A stretch of 64,000 bases of DNA, from the NCBI GenBank assembly GCA_023415635.1, contig JAEZJV010000008.1:1-64000 (forward strand). The letters run 5' to 3'. This stretch comes from Bacillota bacterium. GTDB lineage: Bacteria > Bacillota > Clostridia > Lachnospirales > Lachnospiraceae. Shown here one piece after another: positions 8,603 to 17,637 of the stretch. The position numbers and the translations under genes are program-made. Each line of letters begins with the position of its first letter. The first letter of the stretch is position 1. A model generated the notes under the pieces. The model saw nothing but the letters and a program-made list of their open reading frames with translations, did no database searches and had not been told where the DNA came from.

Positions 8603-11056
8603 ATGAGTATAAAGAGAAAGCTTATATTGATAGGTATATGTGTCATTATAGTTATTACTGTTTTTGCAGTTAATGTCATACGTGGTGTGAATGAAGATAA
8701 AGGACATCAGGATACGATAACCAAGGAGGAGGTTGTTACCAGAGCGGAGGCATACCGGTTATTGAGCTTCCTTGAGTATGATAAGGGAGCAAGAGAAAGC
8801 CTTCCGATGGGTATTACTTATTCAGGAGATGCAATTTCCGGCTGGTACGATACTTATATCAATGCGGTATGGAAGATGGGAATTATAGAGAGCAGCGTTA
8901 CAGTAGCTCCTTCAGAGGCTCTGACTTATGGTACCTGTAAGGAATATATGGATAAGCTTATTATAAAGAAGCCCGAGTGCCAGACGGTATATGAAAGCTT
9001 ATCCTTTGATTTTAGTAAAGCAGATGAGCAGATGGACCCGAAGGATTTTATGGAATTATATGAGGCTGTGATAGCCTTACTGCCGGAGAACGAGCAGAAG
9101 ATTACGGAGGAGACACTGTTTGTTCTGGGCTCTGAGGAGGATGATAATGGAACGGATCGGTTGATTACGGATCACGGAAATTATTATTATCAGCAGGACT
9201 TAGATTTTGTTGCAGCTTATATGGACAAGGGTATCAGGGCATTGGTATGTAAACAGGAAATAATCCTTGTTACTGAGGTTGTAACGGAACCGGTCACATT
9301 ACATAATGTTTGGCTAAAAAACGGAGAGGGGACACAGCTGGATATATTTATTAACGGTATTGATAAGGAATATCAGGCCCTATATAGCCTTTCAGAGAAG
9401 GTGGAAAGTACTGTGGCCGATATCACCCTTGAAAATCAAAGGGTTGTGAAAATTCTTCGGAAGCCGGATACAATCCATGGGAAGGTGCTTCGAACCGGAC
9501 AGGATTATATTGAAATAGAAGGCTACGGCAATATCCCTCTGGAGGAGGATTATAAGATATATAAGCTGTACGGCAAGCTTTCGGTCGAACCTACCAACAG
9601 TATTCTAGTGGGCTATGAGAATACGGAATTTGTCGTTTCTCTAGGGAAAATCAGTGCTGCATTGATTACGGAGGGCATCAAAGCCCAAAATATACGTGTA
9701 CTTATTTCAACCAATGGGTATCAGAGCTATTATCATGATAAGGTGGTCCTTACTGCAACCAGTGATTTTATACTGAGCTGTAAGGATACAGATAAAAAAT
9801 ATAAAAAGGGTGAAGCGGTGACGATAGAACCAGGGAATCCATTGCTGTCTCAGGGTAGAATTACGGTAACTGCGAAGGAGGAGGACGGACGAATTGAAAT
9901 CAGCTCTATTCAGCGGTCAGACGGCATACCGAAATACAGGGGAAGTATTGAGATTGCTGAAGGAGATCAGGGACTATTGGTGGTAAATGAACTACCGTTG
10001 GAGGAATACCTATATGCGGTTATTCCCAGTGAGATGCCTACCTATTATGGATTAGAAGCCCTTAAGGTACAGGCAGTATGCGCAAGAAGCTATGCCTATA
10101 AGCATCTGATGGCTAACAGCTTAAGCCAGTATGGGGCGCATGTTGACGACAGTGTTGCCTTCCAGGTATATAATAACATATCTGAAAATGAAGATTCTAT
10201 TCTAGCAGTAAAAGATACTTATGGAAAGGTGATTGAGTATCAGAACGAAGTAATCACAGCCTACTATTTTTCAACCTCCTGCGGTCATACAGCGGATGCT
10301 GGAAGTGTATGGGGCAATAGTCAGGATTATCCTTATCTTAAGGGAAGGCTGCTTTATGCCGGTGAGGGAAAGGATAAGGAGGCAGTGGTTAGTGGAACGA
10401 GTGATTCCGCAGCCTATCTCGAACAACAGTATACCGATTTGTCTTCCGAGGAAACATTCAGGAGATTTATAGAAGCAAAGGATGTAGTCACTTATGATTC
10501 TGCCTTTAATTGGTATCGCTGGGGGGTTACCATGAAGGTAAACGACCTACAGAAGGTGATAAACCAGAATCTGGCATCCCGTTATAAGGCGAATCCGGAG
10601 CTGATATTAACCAAGACAGGACAGAACGAGAACAAGGAAGATCTCTATGAGAGTATTCCAGTTGACAGTGTAGGCAGTATTGTGGATATTTCAGTCGGGA
10701 AAAGAGAAGCCAGTGGAATTATCTCTGAATTAATCATCACCGGAAGTGATAGAACGATTAAGGTTATGACAGAGTATAATATACGCACCTTACTTGCTCC
10801 CGTTTATGATACGGTGGTCCGCCAGGATGAGAGTGAGGTAGATGGACTTACCTTACTGCCGAGTGCCTTTTTCCTGCTTGACAAAAAGGAGAAGGAGGGT
10901 AAGTTAGTTGGTTTTACCCTGACCGGAGGCGGATATGGACATGGTGTCGGCATGAGCCAGAACGGCGTTAAGGCATTGACAGAGGAAGGAAGGGATTACG
11001 AGAATATATTACAGTATTTTTATGTAGGTACAAGTCTTGCTGTCATCTATGAATGA
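8603..11056 (+). CDS. Large SpoIID/LytB-domain protein
   Basis: At 817 residues this is far longer than SpoIID of B. subtilis. It has an N-terminal membrane anchor (about 5-27), a long middle region with beta-rich segments, and a C-terminal SpoIID domain from about residue 455. The domain shows LPLEEYLYAVIPSEMP, ALKVQAVCARSYAYKHL and the ending GGGYGHGVGMSQNGVKAL. SpoIID enzymes are peptidoglycan lytic transglycosylases, acting with SpoIIP during engulfment. The extra N-terminal region argues for a vegetative or germination wall-remodelling paralogue instead. The 3' end overlaps the convergent gene by 14 bases. Confidence 0.85.
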   Translation: MSIKRKLILIGICVIIVITVFAVNVIRGVNEDKGHQDTITKEEVVTRAEAYRLLSFLEYDKGARESLPMGITYSGDAISGWYDTYINAVWKMGIIESSVTVAPSEALTYGTCKEYMDKLIIKKPECQTVYESLSFDFSKADEQMDPKDFMELYEAVIALLPENEQKITEETLFVLGSEEDDNGTDRLITDHGNYYYQQDLDFVAAYMDKGIRALVCKQEIILVTEVVTEPVTLHNVWLKNGEGTQLDIFINGIDKEYQALYSLSEKVESTVADITLENQRVVKILRKPDTIHGKVLRTGQDYIEIEGYGNIPLEEDYKIYKLYGKLSVEPTNSILVGYENTEFVVSLGKISAALITEGIKAQNIRVLISTNGYQSYYHDKVVLTATSDFILSCKDTDKKYKKGEAVTIEPGNPLLSQGRITVTAKEEDGRIEISSIQRSDGIPKYRGSIEIAEGDQGLLVVNELPLEEYLYAVIPSEMPTYYGLEALKVQAVCARSYAYKHLMANSLSQYGAHVDDSVAFQVYNNISENEDSILAVKDTYGKVIEYQNEVITAYYFSTSCGHTADAGSVWGNSQDYPYLKGRLLYAGEGKDKEAVVSGTSDSAAYLEQQYTDLSSEETFRRFIEAKDVVTYDSAFNWYRWGVTMKVNDLQKVINQNLASRYKANPELILTKTGQNENKEDLYESIPVDSVGSIVDISVGKREASGIISELIITGSDRTIKVMTEYNIRTLLAPVYDTVVRQDESEVDGLTLLPSAFFLLDKKEKEGKLVGFTLTGGGYGHGVGMSQNGVKALTEEGRDYENILQYFYVGTSLAVIYE

Positions 11057-11921
11057 CAAGCTTTTTGGAGTTTTTGCGATATAGCATTTTAATCTTATGA
11101 AGAAAAGCCTTGTTCTCAAAGAGCAGATTGAATTCCGCACCAAGGAAGAGAATGTACATACAAAAATAGAGCCATAGCATAAAGAGTACGATGGCGGTCA
11201 GGCTGCCATATGTAATTGCATAATTAGAATAGTTATCTATATAGAAGGAAAATGCATAGGAAAAGCCCATCCACCCTCCGGCACACAGCATAGCGCCGGG
11301 CAGCTGACTCATTGGCTTGGTCTTACGATTTGGAATAACCGCATAGATAATCAGGAAGAAAAGGATCAGGACAAACAGTCCGACGATGGTACGCAAACTG
11401 ATAATGACAAGTGCGGTATCTACGAATACCGGAAGCTTACGTTCTATCCAAAAATAAAGACGGTTACCGAACACGAATAAGGTCATGGTAACCAACACTA
11501 TCACAGCAAAAATCAAGGTATATAATACAGCGATGGCACGAAGCAGAAAATAGTTTCGTGTCTCGTTGATTTCATATACAGAATTCAGACCTCTCATGAC
11601 AGCCAGAAAGCCTTTACCTGCCGACCATAAAGTGGTGATTACCGTAACAGAGATAATGGTTTTTGAGGTTGCGGAATCATAGAGTTCAGTAATGATAGAG
11701 ATAATCATGGAATGGATGGCGGTAGGAAAAATCTCTGTAAAGATATGCAGCATACTGCTTTCCTCAATCGGAAAGAGTTGGATGATGCTTAAAAGCAGCA
11801 TGGTAAAAGGGAAAAATGAGATAATGATAAAGAATGCTGCCTGAGCAGAGAAGGCTGCTATATGATCATCATTAATCTTTTTGGATAATAACCCGATGAG
11901 TCTAAGGGTGAATTTAATCAT
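11043..11921 (-). CDS. YihY/BrkB-type integral membrane protein
   Basis: The 292-residue protein has about six membrane spans and family features such as the early SAQAAFFIIISFFPF stretch, the SAGKG motif with RGLNSVYE, and GSLTAIVLFMLWLY near the C-terminus. The family was once called ribonuclease BN; its function is not settled. A clear Shine-Dalgarno site (AAAGGAG) precedes the ATG at 11921. It converges on, and slightly overlaps, the SpoIID-domain gene. Confidence 0.88.
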   Translation of the reverse strand: MIKFTLRLIGLLSKKINDDHIAAFSAQAAFFIIISFFPFTMLLLSIIQLFPIEESSMLHIFTEIFPTAIHSMIISIITELYDSATSKTIISVTVITTLWSAGKGFLAVMRGLNSVYEINETRNYFLLRAIAVLYTLIFAVIVLVTMTLFVFGNRLYFWIERKLPVFVDTALVIISLRTIVGLFVLILFFLIIYAVIPNRKTKPMSQLPGAMLCAGGWMGFSYAFSFYIDNYSNYAITYGSLTAIVLFMLWLYFCMYILFLGAEFNLLFENKAFLHKIKMLYRKNSKKLVIHR

Positions 11922-12057
11922 GTATATTCTCCTTTCTGCTACTTTCCTAAAAGCTACCAGGATACAGTTGCTTTGTCAATTTATGCTTCTCCTTGCGGGG
12001 TTAGCATCAGTTGCATTCATATCATTTTATGCAGAATAATACTCATATATCCATAGA

Positions 12058-12366
12058 TTAAAACAGGAAACCGGTAATGTATACAGTTATTATAGCACCC
12101 AGGGCTACCGTGACAAGGCTTCTTTCAAAATATGCCAGTATCAGAGCGACTACAGTACCACAGATGGCGGTTGCCAATGTTCCGGTAGAATAGAAGATAT
12201 CCGGGAAGGTAAGGGCACCGAGGACTGCGAAGGGTACATATTTTAAGAAGGACTTAATGTAGCGGGAACGGATGGGTTTTCGAAAAATTGCCAGAGGCAG
12301 CATCCTTGAGAGGTAAGTAACCAAAGACATCAAAAGTACGGCAAGGAATGCAGATTGCAGCTTCAT
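12058..12366 (-). CDS. azlD: AzlD-type branched-chain amino acid exporter subunit
   Basis: This small (102-residue) protein has about four hydrophobic segments and AzlD-like features, including the early TYLSRMLPLAIFRKP and YVPFAVLGALTFPDIF. It overlaps azlC by four bases (ATGA), so the two are coupled. AzlC and AzlD together export branched-chain amino acids or analogues. No Lrp/AzlB-type regulator lies beside them. Confidence 0.88.
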   Translation of the reverse strand: MKLQSAFLAVLLMSLVTYLSRMLPLAIFRKPIRSRYIKSFLKYVPFAVLGALTFPDIFYSTGTLATAICGTVVALILAYFERSLVTVALGAIITVYITGFLF

Positions 12367-13094
12367 ATACAGCTCCTCCCTTCCGATTCTTCCTTAGGCG
12401 CTTCCTCCTCCGAAGGGAAGAGGCACGCTCCGATTCCTGCACCTAGCAATGTTGCTATGATAACACGGAACCCAGACGAGATAAAGGAAAAAAGAGAAAC
12501 ATATTTCATTATACATACAGAGGTAATGGAAACCAACAGGATGACAAGCACAGCCTTGGATTTCTTAACCGGAGGGATAATGATGGCAATGAACATTCCA
12601 TATAAGGCAATTCCCATAGCGGCATTCATAGTAGCTGGCAAGGCATTGCAGATTAAGGCTCCCAGTGCAGTTCCGGCACTCCAGCCAAGAAAAGGGCCGG
12701 TCATCAGTCCCAAAAGGAACAGAAACGAAAGCTGACCTGACTCCATGGAGGCTACGGTAAAGGTCTCATCTGTAACACCGAAGGCAACCAGAAGACGTTT
12801 GGAAAGTCTCATGTCGCGGTCGAGACGTTGAGTCAGGGATAAGGACATCAGCATATAACGGAGATTGATAATAAAGGTAGTAAGAGCTATCTCTAAGAAG
12901 CCGGAGCCGGACAAAATGAGGCTGGTTCCGGCAAATTGTCCTGCTGAGGTCAGGTTGGTCATGGAAATGAAAACAGCCATCCAGGCAGGAAGTCCGCCGG
13001 AAACAGCCATGAGTCCGAATGTAAAGGATACGGGCAGATATCCGAGCGCAATCGGATAGCCACGCCTTAGTCCATAGGTAAAGTCGTTCTTCAT
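12363..13094 (-). CDS. azlC: AzlC-type branched-chain amino acid exporter
   Basis: The 243-residue membrane protein has the AzlC opening (GYPIALGYLPVSFTFGLMA) and the conserved FAGTSLI and GVTDETFTVA segments. Its start is preceded by AGAGGTTT on the minus strand. It forms an operon with azlD and is divergent from the zinc-ribbon/TPR unit across a 289-base gap. Confidence 0.9.
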   Translation of the reverse strand: MKNDFTYGLRRGYPIALGYLPVSFTFGLMAVSGGLPAWMAVFISMTNLTSAGQFAGTSLILSGSGFLEIALTTFIINLRYMLMSLSLTQRLDRDMRLSKRLLVAFGVTDETFTVASMESGQLSFLFLLGLMTGPFLGWSAGTALGALICNALPATMNAAMGIALYGMFIAIIIPPVKKSKAVLVILLVSITSVCIMKYVSLFSFISSGFRVIIATLLGAGIGACLFPSEEEAPKEESEGRSCI

Positions 13095-13382
13095 TGTTAA
13101 ACCTCTGAGATATTAAATAAATTCTTAAAAAGATTATATTAATTATAACCTATAGAAATGGAAATGCAAGCTGTATGTCGAATGGTAAAGCATAAATGTA
13201 TTTGATAAATGAAGGACAATACGGTATAATATTAGTGTTATTTCCTAGGGAAATGCTATATAAATACTTGATTTTTGCCATTGTTATAGTATGATGATAG
13301 TTAAGCATACGGAAAAAGAGGAAAGGAGAAGCACCTTCACCCTGTGAAGAACTACTTCTTATCTTACTTAGATGGAGGGTAT

Positions 13383-13523
13383 ATGATTAATTTTGATGAG
13401 GAATTAGAAAAATTTGAGCCTAGCTTAGAGATTGAACAGGCAGAGGATGTCATTAATAATAATGATTTGACGGACGTAACGGACATCCTGAAGGAAATCT
13501 TAAAGGGAACAAAAGAAAAATAA
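13383..13523 (+). CDS. 46-residue acidic protein upstream of the TPR gene
   Basis: A small ORF starts with ATG at 13383 after GGAGGG and ends with TAA at 13521-13523. Its product is acidic with regularly spaced leucine and isoleucine (IEQAEDVINNNDLTDVTDIL), consistent with two short helices. It is 30 bases upstream of, and probably cotranscribed with, the zinc-ribbon/TPR gene. I know of no function. The good ribosome-binding site and position make a real gene likely. Confidence 0.65.
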   Translation: MINFDEELEKFEPSLEIEQAEDVINNNDLTDVTDILKEILKGTKEK

Positions 13524-13553
13524 TCATATGATGAATGGACAGGTGGGGATGGT

Positions 13554-14948
13554 ATGATTTGCCCGAATTGTGGAAGTAATATGTCAGACAAGAGGAAAAG
13601 GTGCGAGCGATGCGGCACAGACATGACAATTTATCAAAAAATATATAAAGCTTCCAATCAACATTATAATATCGGCCTTGCTAGAGCGAGAGTACGGGAT
13701 TTGTCCGGTGCGATCATCTCATTGAAAAGCAGCCTTGAGTTAAATAAAATGAATATCAATGCCAGAAATCTTCTGGGATTAATTTATTATGAAATGGGTG
13801 AGACGGTTGCCGCTCTCAGTGAATGGGTTATCAGTAAACATTTACAGCCTGCGAATAATGATGCTGATGAATATATTGATAAGGTTCAATCTAATCCGAC
13901 AAAGCTGGATGCTCTGAATCAGGCAATTAAAAGATATAACACATCACTTACCTTAGCAAAGCAGGGCAGTGATGATCTTGCTATCATACAATTAAAGAAG
14001 GTTGTCAACTTAAATCCTCATTTTATAAGAGCATATCATCTGCTTGCTCTGCTGCATATGAAGTCAGAGGAGAACGAGAAGGCAAAGAAATATCTGGATA
14101 GAGCTTTAAAGATTGATGTTTCTAATACAACCACATTGCGTTATTTAAAGGTAGTTTCTCCACAGGAAGCATCAAAGGATGAGGGTAATCTGGAATCGGG
14201 ATTCTCAGGTTCCGGTGCTATCATGCCAATCTCCTCCTACCGGGAGGATAAGCCGAACATCATGGCTTTTGTCAATTTGGTAATCGGTGTGATTATCGGT
14301 CTGGCTGTGATGGCTATTCTTGTAATTCCGACCTTGTCCAAAAAGAAAGCGGACGGTGATACGAATGTAGCAGATTATGGAACCGCCCTTGCCCGCATGG
14401 AGGAGCAGGATAACATGATAGCTTCTCTGAAAACTGAAAATGAGGGATTAAAATCACAGGTTGAAAAGCTTCAAGGAAATATAGACAACATGGTAATCCC
14501 AAAAGATAATTCGCTTCAGTATCAGCCTCTGATGCAAGCGACAGCGCTGTATCTGGCAGAGCTTGAAAAAGGAGAAGGTGACAGGAGCTTTTTGGAAGTA
14601 GCTGAGTTACTGGTGGGAATTGATGATAAGAATCTGGAGAGTGAGGATGCCAGGAACTTGATTACCACCCTTCGTACAACGGTCTATCCGAATGCTGCCC
14701 GGGCACAATATGAGAAGGGCCATAATCTATACAGTGATGGTAAATACAATGAGGCGATTGAAGAGCTTGCCAAGGCGATAGCATATGATCCGAAGGATGT
14801 AGACCCAGTATATTTTACAGCCAGGGCATATCATCGTCTTGAGGATAAGGAAAATGCAGCCATCTATTATAATATTGTTTTACAGGACTTCCCGGATTCA
14901 GACAGAATTACGGACACAAAGAATTTCCTAAAACAGGTACAAGACTAG
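13554..14948 (+). CDS. Zinc-ribbon, membrane-anchored TPR protein
   Basis: The 464-residue protein begins with a four-cysteine zinc ribbon (CPNCGSN...CERCGTDM, residues 3-24), then cytoplasmic TPR repeats (about 30-200). A single membrane span at about 240-260 follows, then a coiled coil (about 275-320) and further TPR repeats to the C-terminus, for example KGHNLYSDGKYNEAIEELAK. Such architecture suggests a scaffold that links cytoplasmic and extracytoplasmic partners. The pathway is unknown. A terminator follows. Confidence 0.75.
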   Translation: MICPNCGSNMSDKRKRCERCGTDMTIYQKIYKASNQHYNIGLARARVRDLSGAIISLKSSLELNKMNINARNLLGLIYYEMGETVAALSEWVISKHLQPANNDADEYIDKVQSNPTKLDALNQAIKRYNTSLTLAKQGSDDLAIIQLKKVVNLNPHFIRAYHLLALLHMKSEENEKAKKYLDRALKIDVSNTTTLRYLKVVSPQEASKDEGNLESGFSGSGAIMPISSYREDKPNIMAFVNLVIGVIIGLAVMAILVIPTLSKKKADGDTNVADYGTALARMEEQDNMIASLKTENEGLKSQVEKLQGNIDNMVIPKDNSLQYQPLMQATALYLAELEKGEGDRSFLEVAELLVGIDDKNLESEDARNLITTLRTTVYPNAARAQYEKGHNLYSDGKYNEAIEELAKAIAYDPKDVDPVYFTARAYHRLEDKENAAIYYNIVLQDFPDSDRITDTKNFLKQVQD

Positions 14949-14982
14949 AGAAGATATAATAAACTTAAGATAAGAATGTTGG

Positions 14983-15040
14983 AAAAAAGACGTTTCATGG
15001 AGAATAGCTGTATAAGCTGTTCCATAAAAGGTCTTTTTTT
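14983..15040 (+). terminator. Terminator after the TPR gene
   Basis: AAAAAAGAC at 14983-14991 pairs with GTCTTTTTTT at 15031-15040, with additional pairing inside. It separates the TPR unit from the sigma-F operon. Confidence 0.8.
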
Positions 15041-15128
15041 CGTCGGTAAAATCAGATATTTGATATATGGATTAGCACAGCCCGGATGATTAAGTGAATT
15101 ATATCATAGAAGCAGGAGGAAACGTTTC

Positions 15129-15524
15129 ATGCAGGAAAGAAATGCACAAGGCAGAAACACCAGTAAAATCGGAGAGGAGGGGACAACCTATGATGTCTGC
15201 GGCAGATGTCTAATCATTCGTCTGCAGGAAGAGTTGGATCACCATAATGCAATCCGGATCAAGGATACAGCGGATCGATTAATTGACCGTAATAATATCA
15301 AGCACATAATTTTTGATTTTTCGGGAGCGAGCTTTATGGACAGCGCAGGTATCGGAGTGATTATGGGTAGATATCGAAAGGTTATATTTATTGGGGGTAA
15401 GACAGCTGTAGCGAATGTGAATTCCACCGTTGACCGGATTTTTCGGATATCGGGTCTTTATAAGATAATTGAGAAATATGATACGGTTGAAGCAGCACTG
15501 TGCATCATCAAGGAAAGGGGATAA
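15129..15524 (+). CDS. spoIIAA: Anti-sigma F factor antagonist
   Basis: A STAS-domain protein of 131 residues. The phosphorylated serine is Ser72 in [13 protein letters not shown]. In the sporulation partner-switching system, dephosphorylated SpoIIAA captures SpoIIAB and frees sigma-F in the forespore. AGGAGGAAA precedes the ATG. It is slightly longer at the N-terminus than the Bacillus protein. It is the first gene of the three-gene sigma-F operon; I could not identify a convincing sigma-H promoter or Spo0A box upstream. Confidence 0.95.
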   Translation: MQERNAQGRNTSKIGEEGTTYDVCGRCLIIRLQEELDHHNAIRIKDTADRLIDRNNIKHIIFDFSGASFMDSAGIGVIMGRYRKVIFIGGKTAVANVNSTVDRIFRISGLYKIIEKYDTVEAALCIIKERG

Positions 15525-15531
15525 GAAAGGC

Positions 15532-16011
15532 ATGAAGGATAAGATTGAGAGGAACGAAATGACATTGGAATTTGAGAGTATATCGCAGAATGAAAGCTTT
15601 GCAAGAACAGTCGTAGCGGCTTTTGCCACACAGCTGGACCCCACGATAGAGGAACTGGCAGACATAAAAACAGCTGTTTCGGAAGCAGTGACCAACTGTA
15701 TCATTCATGGATATTACAACACCAAGGGTATCATCCGGATGCATTGTATCATCAATAAGAATGAGCTTTTAGTGGAGATTGGCGACCAGGGAATCGGGAT
15801 AGACAATATTGAGAAAGCGATGGAGCCGCTTTATACTACCCGGCCTGAGCTTGAGCGCTCAGGAATGGGATTTTCATTTATGGAGGCCTTTATGGACGAG
15901 CTGGAGGTGGAATCCGAGCCTGGCAAAGGAACATTAGTAAGAATGCTTAAGAGGATTGGAAGACAGGAGAAGTTGAAGGAGCTTACTCAGGAAGCCGGAC
16001 AGAGGGTTTAG
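15532..16011 (+). CDS. spoIIAB: Anti-sigma F factor, serine kinase
   Basis: A GHKL-fold kinase of 159 residues that binds and inhibits sigma-F and phosphorylates SpoIIAA. The conserved [14 protein letters not shown] opening, the ATP-binding [11 protein letters not shown] and DQGIGI segments, and [18 protein letters not shown] are all present. The start at 15532 is chosen from AAGAAAGG and the seven-base gap after spoIIAA. An in-frame upstream codon inside spoIIAA is rejected. Confidence 0.95.
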   Translation: MKDKIERNEMTLEFESISQNESFARTVVAAFATQLDPTIEELADIKTAVSEAVTNCIIHGYYNTKGIIRMHCIINKNELLVEIGDQGIGIDNIEKAMEPLYTTRPELERSGMGFSFMEAFMDELEVESEPGKGTLVRMLKRIGRQEKLKELTQEAGQRV

Positions 16012-16050
16012 GAATATAGCAGAAAGAAGACAGGCAGCTGCGAGGAAGGA

Positions 16051-16779
16051 GTGAGGGTTAATGTGGATACGATTGAGCTGATCAGACTTTCTAAAACAGG
16101 CGACAGAGAGGCAAGGGATAGGCTTGTAACAGAAAATGTAGGGCTGGTTTGGAGCATCGTCAGAAGATTCTCCAACCGTGGACATGAGATGGAAGACTTA
16201 TTTCAGATCGGAAGTATCGGATTAATTAAAGCAATCGATAAATTTGATACAAGCTATGAGGTTAAGTTTTCAACCTATGCCGTCCCAATGATTACAGGAG
16301 AAATAAAGCGTTTTCTCCGGGATGATGGTATGATAAAGGTCAGCAGGTCTCTTAAGGAGACAGCTACAAGAATCAGAGCAGTCAGGGAACGTTTTGGGAA
16401 TCAGTTTGGCCGCGAGCCATTATTGGATGAGATTGAGGAAGAACTAAATATACCAAAGGATGAAATTATTATGGCACTGGAGACCGGTGCAGAGGTAGAA
16501 TCTTTGTATAAAACCATTTACCAGGGGGACGGTAGTCCGATCTATCTGATTGACAAATTAACGGAAACCAAGGATGAAAGTGAAAATTTAGTGGACAGGC
16601 TTGCCTTGCGGGAGATTATTGCATCTCTGGATGCAAAGGAGCAGGAGATTATCAAGCTTAGATACTTTAAGGATAGAACACAGACGGATATTGCAAAGGA
16701 GCTGGGGATCTCCCAGGTGCAGGTATCCCGGATGGAGAAAAGAATTTTAAAAATTATGCGAGAAAAGCTTGGTGCCTGA
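16051..16779 (+). CDS. sigF: RNA polymerase sigma-F, forespore-specific
   Basis: The protein has regions 2 (DLFQIGSIGLIKAIDKFD), 3 and 4 (TQTDIAKELGISQVQVSRMEKRIL) of a sporulation sigma factor. It directs the first forespore-specific transcription after septation. The GTG at 16051 gives 242 residues, but its Shine-Dalgarno site (GAGGAAGGA) is only one base away. The GTG at 16063, giving a start MDTIELI, has better spacing from GGAGTGAGG and may be the true start. It is the last gene of the operon, followed by a terminator. Confidence 0.95.
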   Translation: MRVNVDTIELIRLSKTGDREARDRLVTENVGLVWSIVRRFSNRGHEMEDLFQIGSIGLIKAIDKFDTSYEVKFSTYAVPMITGEIKRFLRDDGMIKVSRSLKETATRIRAVRERFGNQFGREPLLDEIEEELNIPKDEIIMALETGAEVESLYKTIYQGDGSPIYLIDKLTETKDESENLVDRLALREIIASLDAKEQEIIKLRYFKDRTQTDIAKELGISQVQVSRMEKRILKIMREKLGA

Positions 16780-16852
16780 TTTGTTGGGTGTAAGCATAAA
16801 TTTCCAGTATAGAGAAATGGGAAAATCATATAATATCAATATGAAAAAGAAG

Positions 16853-16881
16853 GCATCAGAGGTTAATTCTGATGCTTTTTC
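16853..16881 (+). terminator. Terminator after sigF
   Basis: GCATCAGA at 16853-16860 pairs with TCTGATGC at 16868-16875, followed by five T residues. It separates the sigma-F operon from the SpoVA unit. Confidence 0.85.
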
Positions 16882-16931
16882 TATGTCAGGAGGGACGCCT
16901 GTCATAGATAGAACGACAGGATGAACGGAGT

Positions 16932-17096
16932 GTGGAAAAGTTGCCTGTAAGAAGAAAATTTTTGATTATCGCAGCGTGTATTATCCTTGCAGCGATTATA
17001 GTCGTAATATGTGTGGAGTGCTTTAGCAATGGACAGCCGTCTGAATTTGACGGGACATTGGTACGCTCAGCAGCAATAAGGTTAAAGGAGGGTTGA
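16932..17096 (+). CDS. Small single-span membrane protein at the head of the SpoVA unit
   Basis: A 54-codon ORF starts with GTG at 16932 and ends one base before the spoVAC ATG. The product has a basic N-terminus (VRRKF), a strong membrane helix (about residues 10-27) and a short outside tail. The tight spacing to spoVAC and the hydrophobic design support a real gene. I do not recognise the family. The start is uncertain, since only a weak Shine-Dalgarno site (ACGGAG) is close. Confidence 0.55.
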   Translation: MEKLPVRRKFLIIAACIILAAIIVVICVECFSNGQPSEFDGTLVRSAAIRLKEG

Positions 17097-17097
17097 C

Positions 17098-17601
17098 ATG
17101 GACAATCAAAAGAAGGGTTCTGCCTCCGGAATTGTCAGGGAACAGGATACCCAGAAGAGAAATGAGAAATACAATCAGTATGTGAAAGAACAGACTCCAA
17201 AATTCAGTGCAGTAAAAAATGCTTGTAAAGCGTTTCTGATCGGAGGAATCATATGCATCATAGGACAGGCCTTTATTACATTATACGGAGCCATGGGTGC
17301 TGACAAGGAGACAGCGAAGCTATATAACACAGTAACTCTGGTTTTTCTGTCCATTTTGTTAACAGGGCTTGGCTACTATCAGAAGCTGGCGAAGTTCGGA
17401 GGGGCCGGTACCTTGGTTCCGATCACCGGCTTTGCGAATTCAGTGGTAGCTCCGGTGGTGGAGTATAAAAAGGAGGGACAGGTATTCGGTATCGGATGTA
17501 AGGTCTTTACTATCGCAGGACCGGTTATCCTATATGGTGTTTTTATCTCTTGGCTTCTTGGATTAATTTATTATATATTGAAACAGCTCAAGGTGGTGTA
17601 A
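17098..17601 (+). CDS. spoVAC: Stage V sporulation protein AC
   Basis: A 167-residue inner spore membrane protein. The N-terminal segment YNQYVKEQTPKFS is followed by about four membrane spans with the family motif GGAGTLVPITGFANSVVAPVVEYKKEG. SpoVAC is thought to be a channel component for Ca-dipicolinate movement into the developing spore and out at germination. It is the first SpoVA gene here; spoVAA, AB and AF are absent, as is usual in Clostridia. Confidence 0.96.
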   Translation: MDNQKKGSASGIVREQDTQKRNEKYNQYVKEQTPKFSAVKNACKAFLIGGIICIIGQAFITLYGAMGADKETAKLYNTVTLVFLSILLTGLGYYQKLAKFGGAGTLVPITGFANSVVAPVVEYKKEGQVFGIGCKVFTIAGPVILYGVFISWLLGLIYYILKQLKVV

Positions 17602-17637
17602 TGAATAGGGAAAGTAATCAGGAAAAGAGGAGTATCT

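Noticed and set aside
12355..12735. Plus-strand frame of 126 codons across azlC/azlD
   Set aside because: Antisense to azlC, which has clear family motifs and coupled azlD.
16805..16845. Sporulation-type promoter (GTATA, 15 bases, CATATAATA) after sigF
   Set aside because: It lies upstream of the sigF terminator, so it could not easily drive the SpoVA unit, and the -10 match is imperfect.
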